DNA from: JBDNBY01 sp039767595
Lineage (GTDB): Bacteria; Pseudomonadota; Alphaproteobacteria; Rhodobacterales; Rhodobacteraceae
Assembly (NCBI GenBank): GCA_039767595.1
Contig: JBDNBY010000155.1
Location: forward strand, 1 to 18,129
Direction of reading: 5' to 3'
DNA length: 18,129 nt
The position numbers and the translations under genes were made by a program. The notes under the pieces are model-generated. The model was given only the letters and a program-made list of their open reading frames with translations, searched no databases and was not told the origin of the DNA. The first letter of the stretch is position 1; every line of letters starts with the position of its first letter. This document shows, piece by piece, positions 6,637 to 13,767 of the stretch.

Positions 6637-6748
6637 CTATCGCCATTGAAACCGTGTACGCAAGCCTAAACCCAAGAAGGCCAGAAAAACAAGCCCGAGC
6701 AGGCCTTGGTTCTGTGTTTGTGGCGGGGGGCGGTTCTGTCAGAAACAC
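6637..6748 (-). pseudogene. Candidate small membrane protein ORF with a one-base frame break
   Basis: A minus-strand frame starting at GTG 6748 reads VFLTEPPP and then reaches a run of six C (complement of 6725-6730). Downstream, a different frame reads QTQNQGLLGLVFLAFLG and on to LGLRTRFQWR before TAG at 6637-6639, a convincing single membrane segment with a basic tail. Removing one C joins the two halves into a 36-residue protein. Its stop sits immediately before the G-run ribosome site of the lipoprotein. This could be a real frameshift, a slippage-prone tract or a base-call error. No homology was checked. Confidence 0.35.
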
Positions 6749-6800
6749 ACCCTTTGGGCGTGCGCACAAGGGGTATGTTCGATGGTGGGGATCGATCGCT

Positions 6801-7670
6801 TTAGCTGCGGACGAGCTTCTCATAGCTGTCTGAGATGTCGCGGGCGAGGGCGCCGACTTCGAAGGAAAACTCGCCGATTTGGCCGACGGGGGTGACTTCG
6901 GCGGCGGTTCCGGTGAGCCAGCATTGCTCGAACCCTTCGAGCTCATCTGGTTGGATGTGGCGCTCGTGTACCGCGATGCCTTTTTCCTTGAGCATCGTGA
7001 TCACCGTTTGCCGTGTGATCCCATTGAGGAATGCATCGGGGGCGGGGGTGTGCACTTCGCCATCTTTGACAAAGAAGATGTTGGCGCCTGTCGCCTCGGC
7101 CACATAGCCGCGGTAATCCATCATCATCGCGTCTGAGCAGCCTTTGGCCTCGGCCGCATGTTTGGACATTGTGGCGATCATATAGAGGCCGGCGGCTTTG
7201 GCCTGCGACGGCGCTGTGGCGGGGTCAGGGCGACGCCATTTTGCAATGTCGAGTTTCGCGCCTTTGGTTTTCGCATCGCCATAATAGTTGCCCCAGCCCC
7301 AGACGGCGACAGCAAGGTGAACGGGGTTTTTCGCAGAGGCGACGCCCATATCTTCGCCGGCGCCGCGCCACGCGAGGGCGCGCACATAGGCATCAGAGAG
7401 GCCGTTGGCCTCAAGGGCGGCGTATTTAGCGGCCTCAATCTCTTCCACAGTGAAGGGGATTTCAAAGTCGATCAATTGCCCAGATGTGATGAGGCGTTCG
7501 CTATGCTCAACGGATTTAAAAATCTTGCCATTATACGCGCGCTCGCCTTCAAAAACGGATGAAGCATAGTGCATGGCATGCGTTAAAATATGGACGTTGG
7601 CATCGCGCCAATCCACCATCTGGCCGTCGAGCCAGATTTTTCCGTCACGATCTGCGTATGAGCCTGCCAT
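6801..7670 (-). CDS. ilvE: Branched-chain amino acid aminotransferase
   Basis: A 289-residue fold-type IV PLP aminotransferase. It carries out the last step of leucine, isoleucine and valine synthesis and the first step of their breakdown, using glutamate and 2-oxoglutarate. Family blocks in order: HAMHYASSVFEGERAY near the N-terminus, catalytic Lys158 in SQAKAAGLY, then MMMDYRGYVAEATGANIFFV, LNGITRQTV and GTAAEVTPV. The length is usual for the shorter bacterial branched-chain enzymes. The ATG at 7670 has AAGAAGGA eight bases upstream. It is divergent from petP, with 158 bp between the start codons, and is followed on the same strand by the small ORF and lipoprotein gene. No T-run terminator follows, so read-through into those genes is likely. 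Confidence 0.95.
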   Translation of the reverse strand: MAGSYADRDGKIWLDGQMVDWRDANVHILTHAMHYASSVFEGERAYNGKIFKSVEHSERLITSGQLIDFEIPFTVEEIEAAKYAALEANGLSDAYVRALAWRGAGEDMGVASAKNPVHLAVAVWGWGNYYGDAKTKGAKLDIAKWRRPDPATAPSQAKAAGLYMIATMSKHAAEAKGCSDAMMMDYRGYVAEATGANIFFVKDGEVHTPAPDAFLNGITRQTVITMLKEKGIAVHERHIQPDELEGFEQCWLTGTAAEVTPVGQIGEFSFEVGALARDISDSYEKLVRS

Positions 7671-7730
7671 TGCGCTATTCCTTCTTAAGTGTTGTCAATT
7701 CTTTCAATTTCTGTGCAGATTCGTTTGTAT

Positions 7731-7751
7731 TCTTGCGCAGAGTTTGCAAGA
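7731..7751. promoter_or_regulatory. Inverted repeat in the ilvE-petP intergenic region
   Basis: TCTTGC (7731-7736) and GCAAGA (7746-7751) form a dyad with a 9-base spacer, in the middle of the 158-bp divergent control region. It could be an operator for either gene. Only the symmetry is seen. A related TCTTG/CAAGA dyad with a different spacer lies before amn (15059-15079). Confidence 0.35.
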
Positions 7752-7764
7752 GGTAGCAGTGACC

Positions 7765-7795
7765 TTGATTAATGTCAACAATGCTGACATATAAT
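7765..7795 (+). promoter_or_regulatory. Candidate petP operon promoter with overlapping dyad
   Basis: A consensus -10 TATAAT (7790-7795) lies 34 bp upstream of the petP ATG, with TTGATT (7765-7770) as a possible -35 at a long 19-bp spacing. Between them, ATGTCA (7772-7777) and TGACAT (7785-7790) form a 6-bp-arm dyad with a 7-base spacer. It covers the spacer and the first base of the -10, where a repressor would block polymerase. MarR-family proteins usually bind such dyads in their own promoters, so autoregulation by PetP is a reasonable inference. Confidence 0.5.
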
Positions 7796-7828
7796 TTGAT
7801 ATGGTTTTTGAAAAACGAGGAATGCGTC

Positions 7829-8326
7829 ATGAATAGCCCATCTGGCCCCGCCTCCTTGCTGTTCTTAACGGACGAGCAGCTGCGCAGCGGGATTGAGGCG
7901 ATGTTTTTTGCCTATCGCAGTTTTACTGCGGATCCTGATCGCCTTTTGGCCGATTATGGGTATGGGCGGGCGCATCACAGGGCACTGCATTTTATTAAAG
8001 ATGCGCCGAATACGACGGTGAATAATCTGTTGTCCATCTTGGGTGTGACCAAGCAATCGCTGAACCGTGTTTTGCGCACGTTGATTGAGGATGGCATGGT
8101 GCAAAGTGACGTGGGCACCGTTGATCGGCGCGAGCGGCATTTGTCACTGACTGATAAAGGGGCCGCGCTCGAGGCGCAGTTGGCCCAAGTGCAACAAGAG
8201 CGCGTGCGCGCCGCCTTTCGCACGGCGGGCCCTGAGGCTGTGGCGGGGTTCCGCGCAGTGTGTGAGGCGATGATGTATACGGATGTCAAAGCGCATTTCG
8301 ATGCGCTACAGTCCCCGCATGACTAG
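7829..8326 (+). CDS. petP: MarR-family transcriptional regulator, PetP-like
   Basis: A 165-residue MarR-type winged-helix dimer. After an N-terminal dimerisation helix, the HTH spans about residues 60-90 (TTVNNLLSILGVTKQSLNRVLRTL contains the recognition helix) and the wing is DRRERHLSLTDKG at 99-111. The C-terminal helices would complete the dimer interface. It overlaps the downstream OmpR-type regulator by 8 bp, the arrangement known for petP-petR in Rhodobacter capsulatus, where the pair is needed for cytochrome bc1 and c2 production. The assignment rests on that arrangement and family. The ATG at 7829 has GAGG eight bases upstream; a longer in-frame ORF from 7772 crosses the promoter and is rejected. 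Confidence 0.85.
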   Translation: MNSPSGPASLLFLTDEQLRSGIEAMFFAYRSFTADPDRLLADYGYGRAHHRALHFIKDAPNTTVNNLLSILGVTKQSLNRVLRTLIEDGMVQSDVGTVDRRERHLSLTDKGAALEAQLAQVQQERVRAAFRTAGPEAVAGFRAVCEAMMYTDVKAHFDALQSPHD

Positions 8327-9023
8327 TGGTGATGATCGGCATATCTTACTTGCGGATGATGATGAGCGCATCCGAACCTTGCTCAAGGAATTTCTAATCC
8401 GTGCAGGCTATCGCGTGACCGCCGCGCGCGATGGGGATCATGTCGAGAGATTGATCACTGGGTTGAGCTTTGATTTGATGATCTTGGACGTTATGATGCC
8501 AGGCAAAGACGGGATTTCTCTGACACGCGACATCCGTGCGCAGTTGGATACGCCGATCATTTTGTTGACCGCCAAAAGCGAGGCTGAGGATCGTATTGCG
8601 GGGCTCGAGGCGGGGTGTGATGATTTCATTTCGAAACCCTTTGAGCCAAAAGAATTACTGTTGCGCATGGCGGCCATTTTTCGCCGGATCGATCAACATA
8701 GTCCGCGCGCCGAAAAGGGCCTGATCGTCAGTTTTGGCGCCATGCGGTTTGACATGAAAACCAAAGAGCTTTGGGCTGGGGATCACACTGTGCATTTAAC
8801 GGGGGTTGAGGCCGACATTCTCGCAGCCTTGGCGCAGACCCCGAACCAAGTGATTGCGCGCACTGATCTTGCTATGCGGTTGGGGCGCTCGCCTGAAAAT
8901 ATGTCTGACCGGACGATTGATGTTCAGATCACGCGCTTGCGGCGCAAAATTGAAAACGATCCCAAAGAGCCACGCCACCTACAGACTGTGCGCGGTGAGG
9001 GATATTTACTTTCCACGGAATAG
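8319..9023 (+). CDS. petR: OmpR/PhoB-type response regulator, PetR-like
   Basis: A 234-residue response regulator. The N-terminal receiver has the acidic pocket in LLADDDERIR, the phosphorylatable Asp57 in LMILDVMMPGKDG, the Thr in ILLTAKS and Lys106 in DDFISKPFEPKELL. The C-terminal winged helix contains LTGVEADILAAL, DRTIDVQITRLRRKIE and ends with TVRGEGYLL. No histidine kinase gene is adjacent, so it is an orphan here or is phosphorylated from elsewhere. The start is ATG 8319 inside petP (ATGACTAG overlap) with no clear ribosome site, which points to translational coupling. A longer ORF from 8283 is not needed. In R. capsulatus PetR affects cytochrome bc1 and c2 levels; the same role here is an inference from the gene pair. 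Confidence 0.9.
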   Translation: MTSGDDRHILLADDDERIRTLLKEFLIRAGYRVTAARDGDHVERLITGLSFDLMILDVMMPGKDGISLTRDIRAQLDTPIILLTAKSEAEDRIAGLEAGCDDFISKPFEPKELLLRMAAIFRRIDQHSPRAEKGLIVSFGAMRFDMKTKELWAGDHTVHLTGVEADILAALAQTPNQVIARTDLAMRLGRSPENMSDRTIDVQITRLRRKIENDPKEPRHLQTVRGEGYLLSTE

Positions 9024-9032
9024 GATTTCTCA

Positions 9033-9959
9033 ATGACAACGGCATTGATCACTCATCCCGATTGCTTGACCCATGTCACGCCCCACGGCCATCCCGAGCA
9101 AGTGGCGCGGCTGCGCAGCGTTCTTGATGCGTTCGAGGGGCTATCCTTAGAGCAAGTCATGGCCCCGATGGCCCAAGATGAAGATATCCACCTGCTGCAT
9201 CCGCAGGGGTATGTGAACGAGATCAAAACAAATATTCCAAAGCATGGAAATGTGCAGATGGACGATGACACTTTTGTCTCGCCTGGATCTTTGAATGCGG
9301 CTTATCGCGCCGTGGGCGCTGTGCTGCGCGGGGTGGATATGGTTCTTGCGGATGTGGTGCAAAATGCCTTTTGCGCGACACGGCCGCCTGGGCATCACGC
9401 GGAATATGCGAAAACAATGGGGTTTTGCCTCTTTGGTACGGTCGCATTGGCGGCTAAACACGCGATGGAGCGGCACGATCTGAAACGGGTGGCGATTGTC
9501 GATTTTGATGTGCATCACGGCAATGGCACGCAAGATTTGCTCGAGGAAGAAAGTCGCGCCTTGCTCATTACATCGCAGCAAATGCCTTTATGGCCGGGCT
9601 CGGGTGATCCGCGTGAGACGGGCCGATATAATAACGTGTTGAACGTCGCCTTGCCCCCTGAGTCGGATGGGGCCGTGATGCGTGAGAGGTATATCAAAGA
9701 CGTCTTTCCGCGCCTTGCCGATTTTGACCCTGAGTTGATTTTAATTTCCGCAGGATTTGATGCGCATCGCGATGACCCATTGGCACAACTGAAATGGGAT
9801 GAGGATGATTTTGCATGGCTGACGCAAGAGATTTGCGCATTGGCAGCGGCGCATTGTAGCGGACGCGTTGTATCCACGTTAGAAGGGGGCTATCATCTTG
9901 AGGCATTGGCCTCGTGCGCGCGGACCCATGTTGAAGAATTGATAAAGGCGGGACAATGA
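9033..9959 (+). CDS. Histone deacetylase / acetylpolyamine amidohydrolase family protein
   Basis: A 308-residue arginase-fold zinc deacetylase. The active site is visible: general base His pair at 121-122 in RPPGHHA, zinc ligands Asp159 and His161 in DFDVHHGNGT, third zinc ligand Asp243 in SAGFDAHRDDPL, and the transition-state Tyr287 in LEGGYHLEAL. Bacterial members remove acetyl groups from small amines, polyamines or proteins; the substrate here cannot be told from sequence. ATG 9033 follows AGGA by seven bases and lies 9 bp after petR. Its stop overlaps the xseB start in ATGA. The placement between petR and xseB-ispA-dxs is a familiar Rhodobacteraceae order. Confidence 0.93.
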   Translation: MTTALITHPDCLTHVTPHGHPEQVARLRSVLDAFEGLSLEQVMAPMAQDEDIHLLHPQGYVNEIKTNIPKHGNVQMDDDTFVSPGSLNAAYRAVGAVLRGVDMVLADVVQNAFCATRPPGHHAEYAKTMGFCLFGTVALAAKHAMERHDLKRVAIVDFDVHHGNGTQDLLEEESRALLITSQQMPLWPGSGDPRETGRYNNVLNVALPPESDGAVMRERYIKDVFPRLADFDPELILISAGFDAHRDDPLAQLKWDEDDFAWLTQEICALAAAHCSGRVVSTLEGGYHLEALASCARTHVEELIKAGQ

Positions 9960-10198
9960 CACAAACACCTATAGCAGAGCTCAGCTTTGAGGCGGCCATG
10001 GCCGAATTAGAGCAGGTCGTCACCAAGATCGAGCGCGGAGAAGTCGCACTTGAGGAATCAATCACGCTCTATGAGCGCGGCGCTGAGTTGAAAAAGCATT
10101 GCGAAGCCAAGCTGAAAGCCGCCGAAGAAAAAGTGACAGCGCTCACATTAGATCGTGACGGTGCCGTGACCGGCGAGAGCCCAGCGACTGGCCTATGA
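9956..10198 (+). CDS. xseB: Exodeoxyribonuclease VII small subunit
   Basis: An 80-residue XseB, the small subunit of exonuclease VII, which degrades single-stranded DNA together with XseA. The family pattern is clear: LSFEAAMAELEQVVTKIERG, then LEESITLYERGAEL and a charged coiled-coil region with CEAKLKAAEEKV. The length is normal. It overlaps the upstream deacetylase gene and the downstream ispA by ATGA on both sides, so translation is coupled. xseB-ispA-dxs is a widely conserved order in proteobacteria. xseA is not in the window. Confidence 0.95.
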   Translation: MTQTPIAELSFEAAMAELEQVVTKIERGEVALEESITLYERGAELKKHCEAKLKAAEEKVTALTLDRDGAVTGESPATGL

Positions 10199-11058
10199 CG
10201 CTGCGCGCTGATCTTGCGCAGAGCGTTGAGGCGCTCAAGCACGGCTTTGCCCCTTATTTGGATGGGCCGCGCGATGTGCCGCTCTATCCGGCGATGGCCT
10301 ATGCGCTCGACGGTGGCAAGGCGATCCGTGGGCATTTGGTGTTACTCTCGGCACAGCTTTATGATGTGCCGCGCGCGCAGGCGCTTTATCCTGCGATGGC
10401 GGTTGAGGCAATCCATGCCTATTCATTGGTCCATGACGATTTGCCTGCGATGGATGATGATGATCTACGCCGCGGCCGCCCCACTGTGCACAAGGCATGG
10501 GATGAAGCCAGTGCCATTTTAGTCGGCGATGCATTGCAATCGACGGCCTATGAAATTCTACTGGATCCACAAGGGGCCATTCCGGCAGCGCGCGTGGTTG
10601 ATTTGGCGCAGAGCTTGGCGCAGGCCTCGACGCAGATGGTGTTGGGCCAAATGCGCGATATTGCGATGGAAACACGCCAAAATGCCAGCCTTGATGATAT
10701 CATCACCATGCAGCGCGGCAAGACGGGCGCGTTGATCGAATGGTCGAGTTGCGCGGGCGCACGGCTTGCGGGGCAGGATCCTCAGGCCCTCAGGACATAC
10801 GCAGCGGCGATCGGCTTGGCCTTTCAAGTGGCCGATGATATTTTGGACGTTGAGGGCGATGCAGCGGTCACGGGCAAGCGCGTGGGCAAAGATGCTGGTG
10901 CCGGCAAGGGAACATTCGTCTCGCATCTGGGGCTAGAGGCGGCGAAAACGCGGGCACGGGATCTTGTTGATGAGGCCTGTTCTGCGTTAGATGAATTTGG
11001 CGCTGCGGCGGCCCCCCTGTGCGACGTGGCTAGATTTATTATTGAGCGTGAAAGTTAA
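10195..11058 (+). CDS. ispA: Farnesyl diphosphate synthase
   Basis: A 287-residue short-chain prenyl transferase. It adds isopentenyl diphosphate to dimethylallyl and geranyl diphosphate to make C15 farnesyl diphosphate for quinones, carotenoids and undecaprenyl carriers. The first Asp-rich motif is HDDLPAMDDDDLRRG (Asp81, Asp82, Asp87) and the second VADDILD (Asp213, Asp214, Asp217); both bind the magnesium-diphosphate. LDGGKAIRGHL is the isopentenyl diphosphate site, but the usual GGKR-x-R has Ala in place of its first Arg. The start ATG overlaps the xseB stop (ATGA). dxs begins 7 bp after its stop. The product could also be geranylgeranyl diphosphate, but operon position favours ispA. Confidence 0.93.
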   Translation: MTLRADLAQSVEALKHGFAPYLDGPRDVPLYPAMAYALDGGKAIRGHLVLLSAQLYDVPRAQALYPAMAVEAIHAYSLVHDDLPAMDDDDLRRGRPTVHKAWDEASAILVGDALQSTAYEILLDPQGAIPAARVVDLAQSLAQASTQMVLGQMRDIAMETRQNASLDDIITMQRGKTGALIEWSSCAGARLAGQDPQALRTYAAAIGLAFQVADDILDVEGDAAVTGKRVGKDAGAGKGTFVSHLGLEAAKTRARDLVDEACSALDEFGAAAAPLCDVARFIIERES

Positions 11059-11065
11059 CCATCAC

Positions 11066-12976
11066 ATGGACCAACCCACACAGACGCCCCTCCTTGACCG
11101 TGTTTGCGAAGATTTTTCGCACATTAAATCGCTGTCTGATGTCCAACTGCGCCAGCTCAGTGATGAGCTGCGCCACGATACCATCGCAGCGGTGTCAAAG
11201 ACGGGCGGTCATTTGGGCGCGGGGCTTGGTGTGGTTGAGTTAACCGTTGCGCTACATGCCGTATTCAATACGCCCAAGGACAAAGTGATCTGGGACGTCT
11301 CGCATCAGGCCTATCCCCATAAAATCCTCACGGGTCGCCGCACGCAAATGAGCAGCTTGCGCCAAAAAGACGGCCTATCAGGCTTTACCAAACGCACCGA
11401 GAGCGTTTTTGATCCCTTCGGCACGGCGCATAGCTCGACTTCGATCTCGGCGGCTTTGGGTTTTCGCACGGCGCATGATTTGGGCGGCTCTCTCGACGAA
11501 GGCAGCGGCGACGCGATTGCCGTGATCGGCGATGGGGCCATGACAGGCGGCATGGCGTTTGAGGCGATGAACCATGCTGGCCATTTGAAAAAGCGAGTGT
11601 TTGTTATCCTCAATGATAACGAAATGTCGATCGCGCCGCCAGTTGGGGGCCTGTCTAATTATCTATCTAAGCTTTATGCCGAGACGCCGCTTCAGGATCT
11701 AAAGGACGTGGCCAAAGGGGCCGTCTCTTTCCTCCCAGAGCCGTTTCGCGAGGGGGCCAAGCGCGCCAAGGATGCGCTCAAATCAATGGCCGTTGGCGGC
11801 ACGATGTTCGAGGCGCTGGGCATGTCCTATGTCGGGCCGATTGATGGGCATGATTTAGATCAGCTGCTACCTGTACTCCGCACCGTTCAAGCGCGGGCGA
11901 CGGGCCCAATGCTCATTCACGTCGTGACGAAAAAGGGCAAAGGCTATGCCCCCGCAGAGGCCGCCCGCGATGGTGGCCATGCCACAGCGAAATTCGATAT
12001 GATCACGGGCGCCCAGAGCAAGTCGGCGTCTAATGCCCTAAATTATACCAAAGTTTTTGGCGAGACATTGACTGAATTGGCCGCGCAAGATGACAAAATC
12101 TGTGCTGTGACAGCGGCAATGCCCGATGGCACGGGGCTAAACCTGATGCAAACACGCTATCCTAGCCGTGTGTTTGACGTGGGCATTGCCGAACAGCATG
12201 GCGTGACCTTTGCTGCGGCGCTGGCCGCAGGGGGCATGCGGCCATTTTGTGCGATTTACTCGACGTTTTTACAGCGCGGCTACGATCAAATCATTCATGA
12301 TGTCGCATTGCAAAACTTGCCTGTTCGCTTTGCCATTGACCGCGCGGGATTGGTCGGGGCGGATGGCGCGACCCATGCGGGCAGCTTTGACATTACTTAT
12401 TTAGCGACCGTTCCCAATATGGTTGTCATGGCCGCCGCAGATGAAGCGGAACTGCGCCATATGGTGGCCACAGCGGCGGCCTATGATGCCGGTCCGATCG
12501 CCTTTCGCTATCCGCGCGGCGAGGGCACAGGTGTTGACCTGCCGGCGCAGCCCGAGGTGATCCCCATAGGCCAATCGCGGACCATCCAAACGGGCCGTGA
12601 TATTGCGGTGATCTCTTTTGGCACGCGGCTCTCGCATGTCGAGCGCGCGATTGAAGAGCTGCGCGATACAGGCATCACACCGACCGTTGTCGACGCGCGT
12701 TTTGCCAAGCCCCTTGATCGCACACGATTTTTAGAATTGGCCGCATCGCATCGCGCCATTTTGACAATCGAAGAGGGTGCCGTTGGCGGCTTTGGCAGCC
12801 ATGTGGCGCAGCTCTTTTCGGATGAGGGTGTCTTTGACGATGGGCTGATCTACCGTTCTATGATTTTGCCGGACAGGTTTATTGATCAAGGCAGCCCCGA
12901 TCAAATGTATGATGACGCAGGCTTGAGCGCCGCAGACATTGCGCAAAAACTGCATGAGATCGCCGAAAAACTATGA
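11066..12976 (+). CDS. dxs: 1-deoxy-D-xylulose-5-phosphate synthase
   Basis: A 636-residue thiamine diphosphate enzyme. It joins pyruvate and glyceraldehyde 3-phosphate to make DXP, the entry step of the MEP isoprenoid pathway. Seen in order: His49 in TGGHLGAGLGVVELT, WDVSHQAYPHK, the thiamine-diphosphate motif GDGAMTGGMAFEAMN (about 155-169), NDNEMSIAPPVGGL, catalytic Glu376 in DVGIAEQHGVTF and the substrate-binding DRAGLVGADGATHAG. The length matches the family. ATG 11066 gives the standard N-terminus; a longer in-frame ORF from 10991 would overlap ispA. No strong ribosome site is visible in the 7-bp gap, so coupling with ispA is likely. Phototrophic Rhodobacteraceae often have a second dxs in the photosynthesis cluster; only one is here. 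Confidence 0.97.
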   Translation: MDQPTQTPLLDRVCEDFSHIKSLSDVQLRQLSDELRHDTIAAVSKTGGHLGAGLGVVELTVALHAVFNTPKDKVIWDVSHQAYPHKILTGRRTQMSSLRQKDGLSGFTKRTESVFDPFGTAHSSTSISAALGFRTAHDLGGSLDEGSGDAIAVIGDGAMTGGMAFEAMNHAGHLKKRVFVILNDNEMSIAPPVGGLSNYLSKLYAETPLQDLKDVAKGAVSFLPEPFREGAKRAKDALKSMAVGGTMFEALGMSYVGPIDGHDLDQLLPVLRTVQARATGPMLIHVVTKKGKGYAPAEAARDGGHATAKFDMITGAQSKSASNALNYTKVFGETLTELAAQDDKICAVTAAMPDGTGLNLMQTRYPSRVFDVGIAEQHGVTFAAALAAGGMRPFCAIYSTFLQRGYDQIIHDVALQNLPVRFAIDRAGLVGADGATHAGSFDITYLATVPNMVVMAAADEAELRHMVATAAAYDAGPIAFRYPRGEGTGVDLPAQPEVIPIGQSRTIQTGRDIAVISFGTRLSHVERAIEELRDTGITPTVVDARFAKPLDRTRFLELAASHRAILTIEEGAVGGFGSHVAQLFSDEGVFDDGLIYRSMILPDRFIDQGSPDQMYDDAGLSAADIAQKLHEIAEKL

Positions 12977-12983
12977 GGGTTTC

Positions 12984-13757
12984 GTGCTGATCTATGTGCA
13001 TAAGATCCTACCTGCCCTGATCAGCCTGCTGGCTTTGGTGTTATATTTGATCCTCTGGTCGATGATATCGCGGCGGCGGTGGCCGTCGGTCATGGCTTTG
13101 GTCTTGTTATGGGTCATCAGCATGCCCAGTGTGGGGAATTGGGCGCTGGGCGTGATTGAGCGGGACTATCCCCCCATTGATCTCGCGCAGGTGCAACGGG
13201 TGGACGCAGTTGTTGTTTTGGGCGGGGCCCGCGCGACCATTCCCTTGGCCGAAGGTGTCTATAAATATGAATTCAACCACTCTGTTGATCGATTTGAAGC
13301 GGGGCTTCGTCTGATCCAAAAGGGTCAATCTGACCGCTTGATTTTGACGCGCGGATTGCTGCCGTGGGATCGCGGCGTGCCCGAAGGGGAGTGGCTGCGT
13401 GACATGGCGATTGAGCGTGGCATCCCCGCAGATCTGATCACACTCACCCCGATCGTTGCAAATACCGAGGCAGAGGCCGCCGCCATCGCCCAAATGATCC
13501 CCGCGTCTGAGCGGATCGCGCTGGTTACCTCCAGTTTTCATATGCCACGTGCCATGGCGGTATTTCAGGCCAAGGGCGTCACGGCCGTCCCTGTTCCGGT
13601 TGATCATTGGCGCGAGCATCACGACCTGACGGTGATTGACTTTTTGCCCAGCGGCCGCGCCGTGATGCATGTCAATTGGGCCGCACGCGAAATGCTGGGC
13701 CGGTTGTATTACCGATTGAAATACGGCGCGCAGACCGTAGATACAGCGCGCGCATAG
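12984..13757 (+). CDS. YdcF-family (DUF218) membrane protein
   Basis: A 257-residue protein with two N-terminal membrane segments (about residues 8-28 and 34-52) and a DUF218/YdcF-like domain facing the periplasm. Conserved features include VDAVVVLGG at 73-81, an NTEAEA segment and LVTSSFHMPRA with His186. Relatives in E. coli (YdcF, SanA, ElyC) bear on envelope integrity or peptidoglycan precursor handling, but no enzyme activity is firmly established. GTG 12984 is chosen because GAGGG lies just upstream; an ORF from 12939 would overlap dxs. It starts 7 bp after dxs and is the last gene of the run. It converges on the SDR gene with a 10-bp gap and no obvious terminator. Confidence 0.85.
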   Translation: MLIYVHKILPALISLLALVLYLILWSMISRRRWPSVMALVLLWVISMPSVGNWALGVIERDYPPIDLAQVQRVDAVVVLGGARATIPLAEGVYKYEFNHSVDRFEAGLRLIQKGQSDRLILTRGLLPWDRGVPEGEWLRDMAIERGIPADLITLTPIVANTEAEAAAIAQMIPASERIALVTSSFHMPRAMAVFQAKGVTAVPVPVDHWREHHDLTVIDFLPSGRAVMHVNWAAREMLGRLYYRLKYGAQTVDTARA

Positions 13758-13767
13758 GCGACTTGCG

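Noticed and set aside
7158..7562. 134-residue plus-strand ORF opposite ilvE
   Set aside because: Antisense shadow of a clearly recognised ilvE; no start signal.
7772..7828. N-terminal extension of the MarR protein
   Set aside because: It crosses a consensus -10 and a dyad; ATG 7829 has a proper GAGG upstream.
10991..11065. N-terminal extension of Dxs overlapping ispA
   Set aside because: It reads ispA sequence in another frame; ATG 11066 gives the standard Dxs N-terminus.
12939..12983. N-terminal extension of the YdcF-like protein
   Set aside because: It overlaps dxs and has no ribosome site; GTG 12984 follows GAGGG.
13107..13670. 187-residue minus-strand ORF opposite the YdcF-like gene
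   Set aside because: Antisense shadow; His/Arg/Asn-rich composition and no ribosome site, whereas the plus-strand frame has DUF218 motifs.
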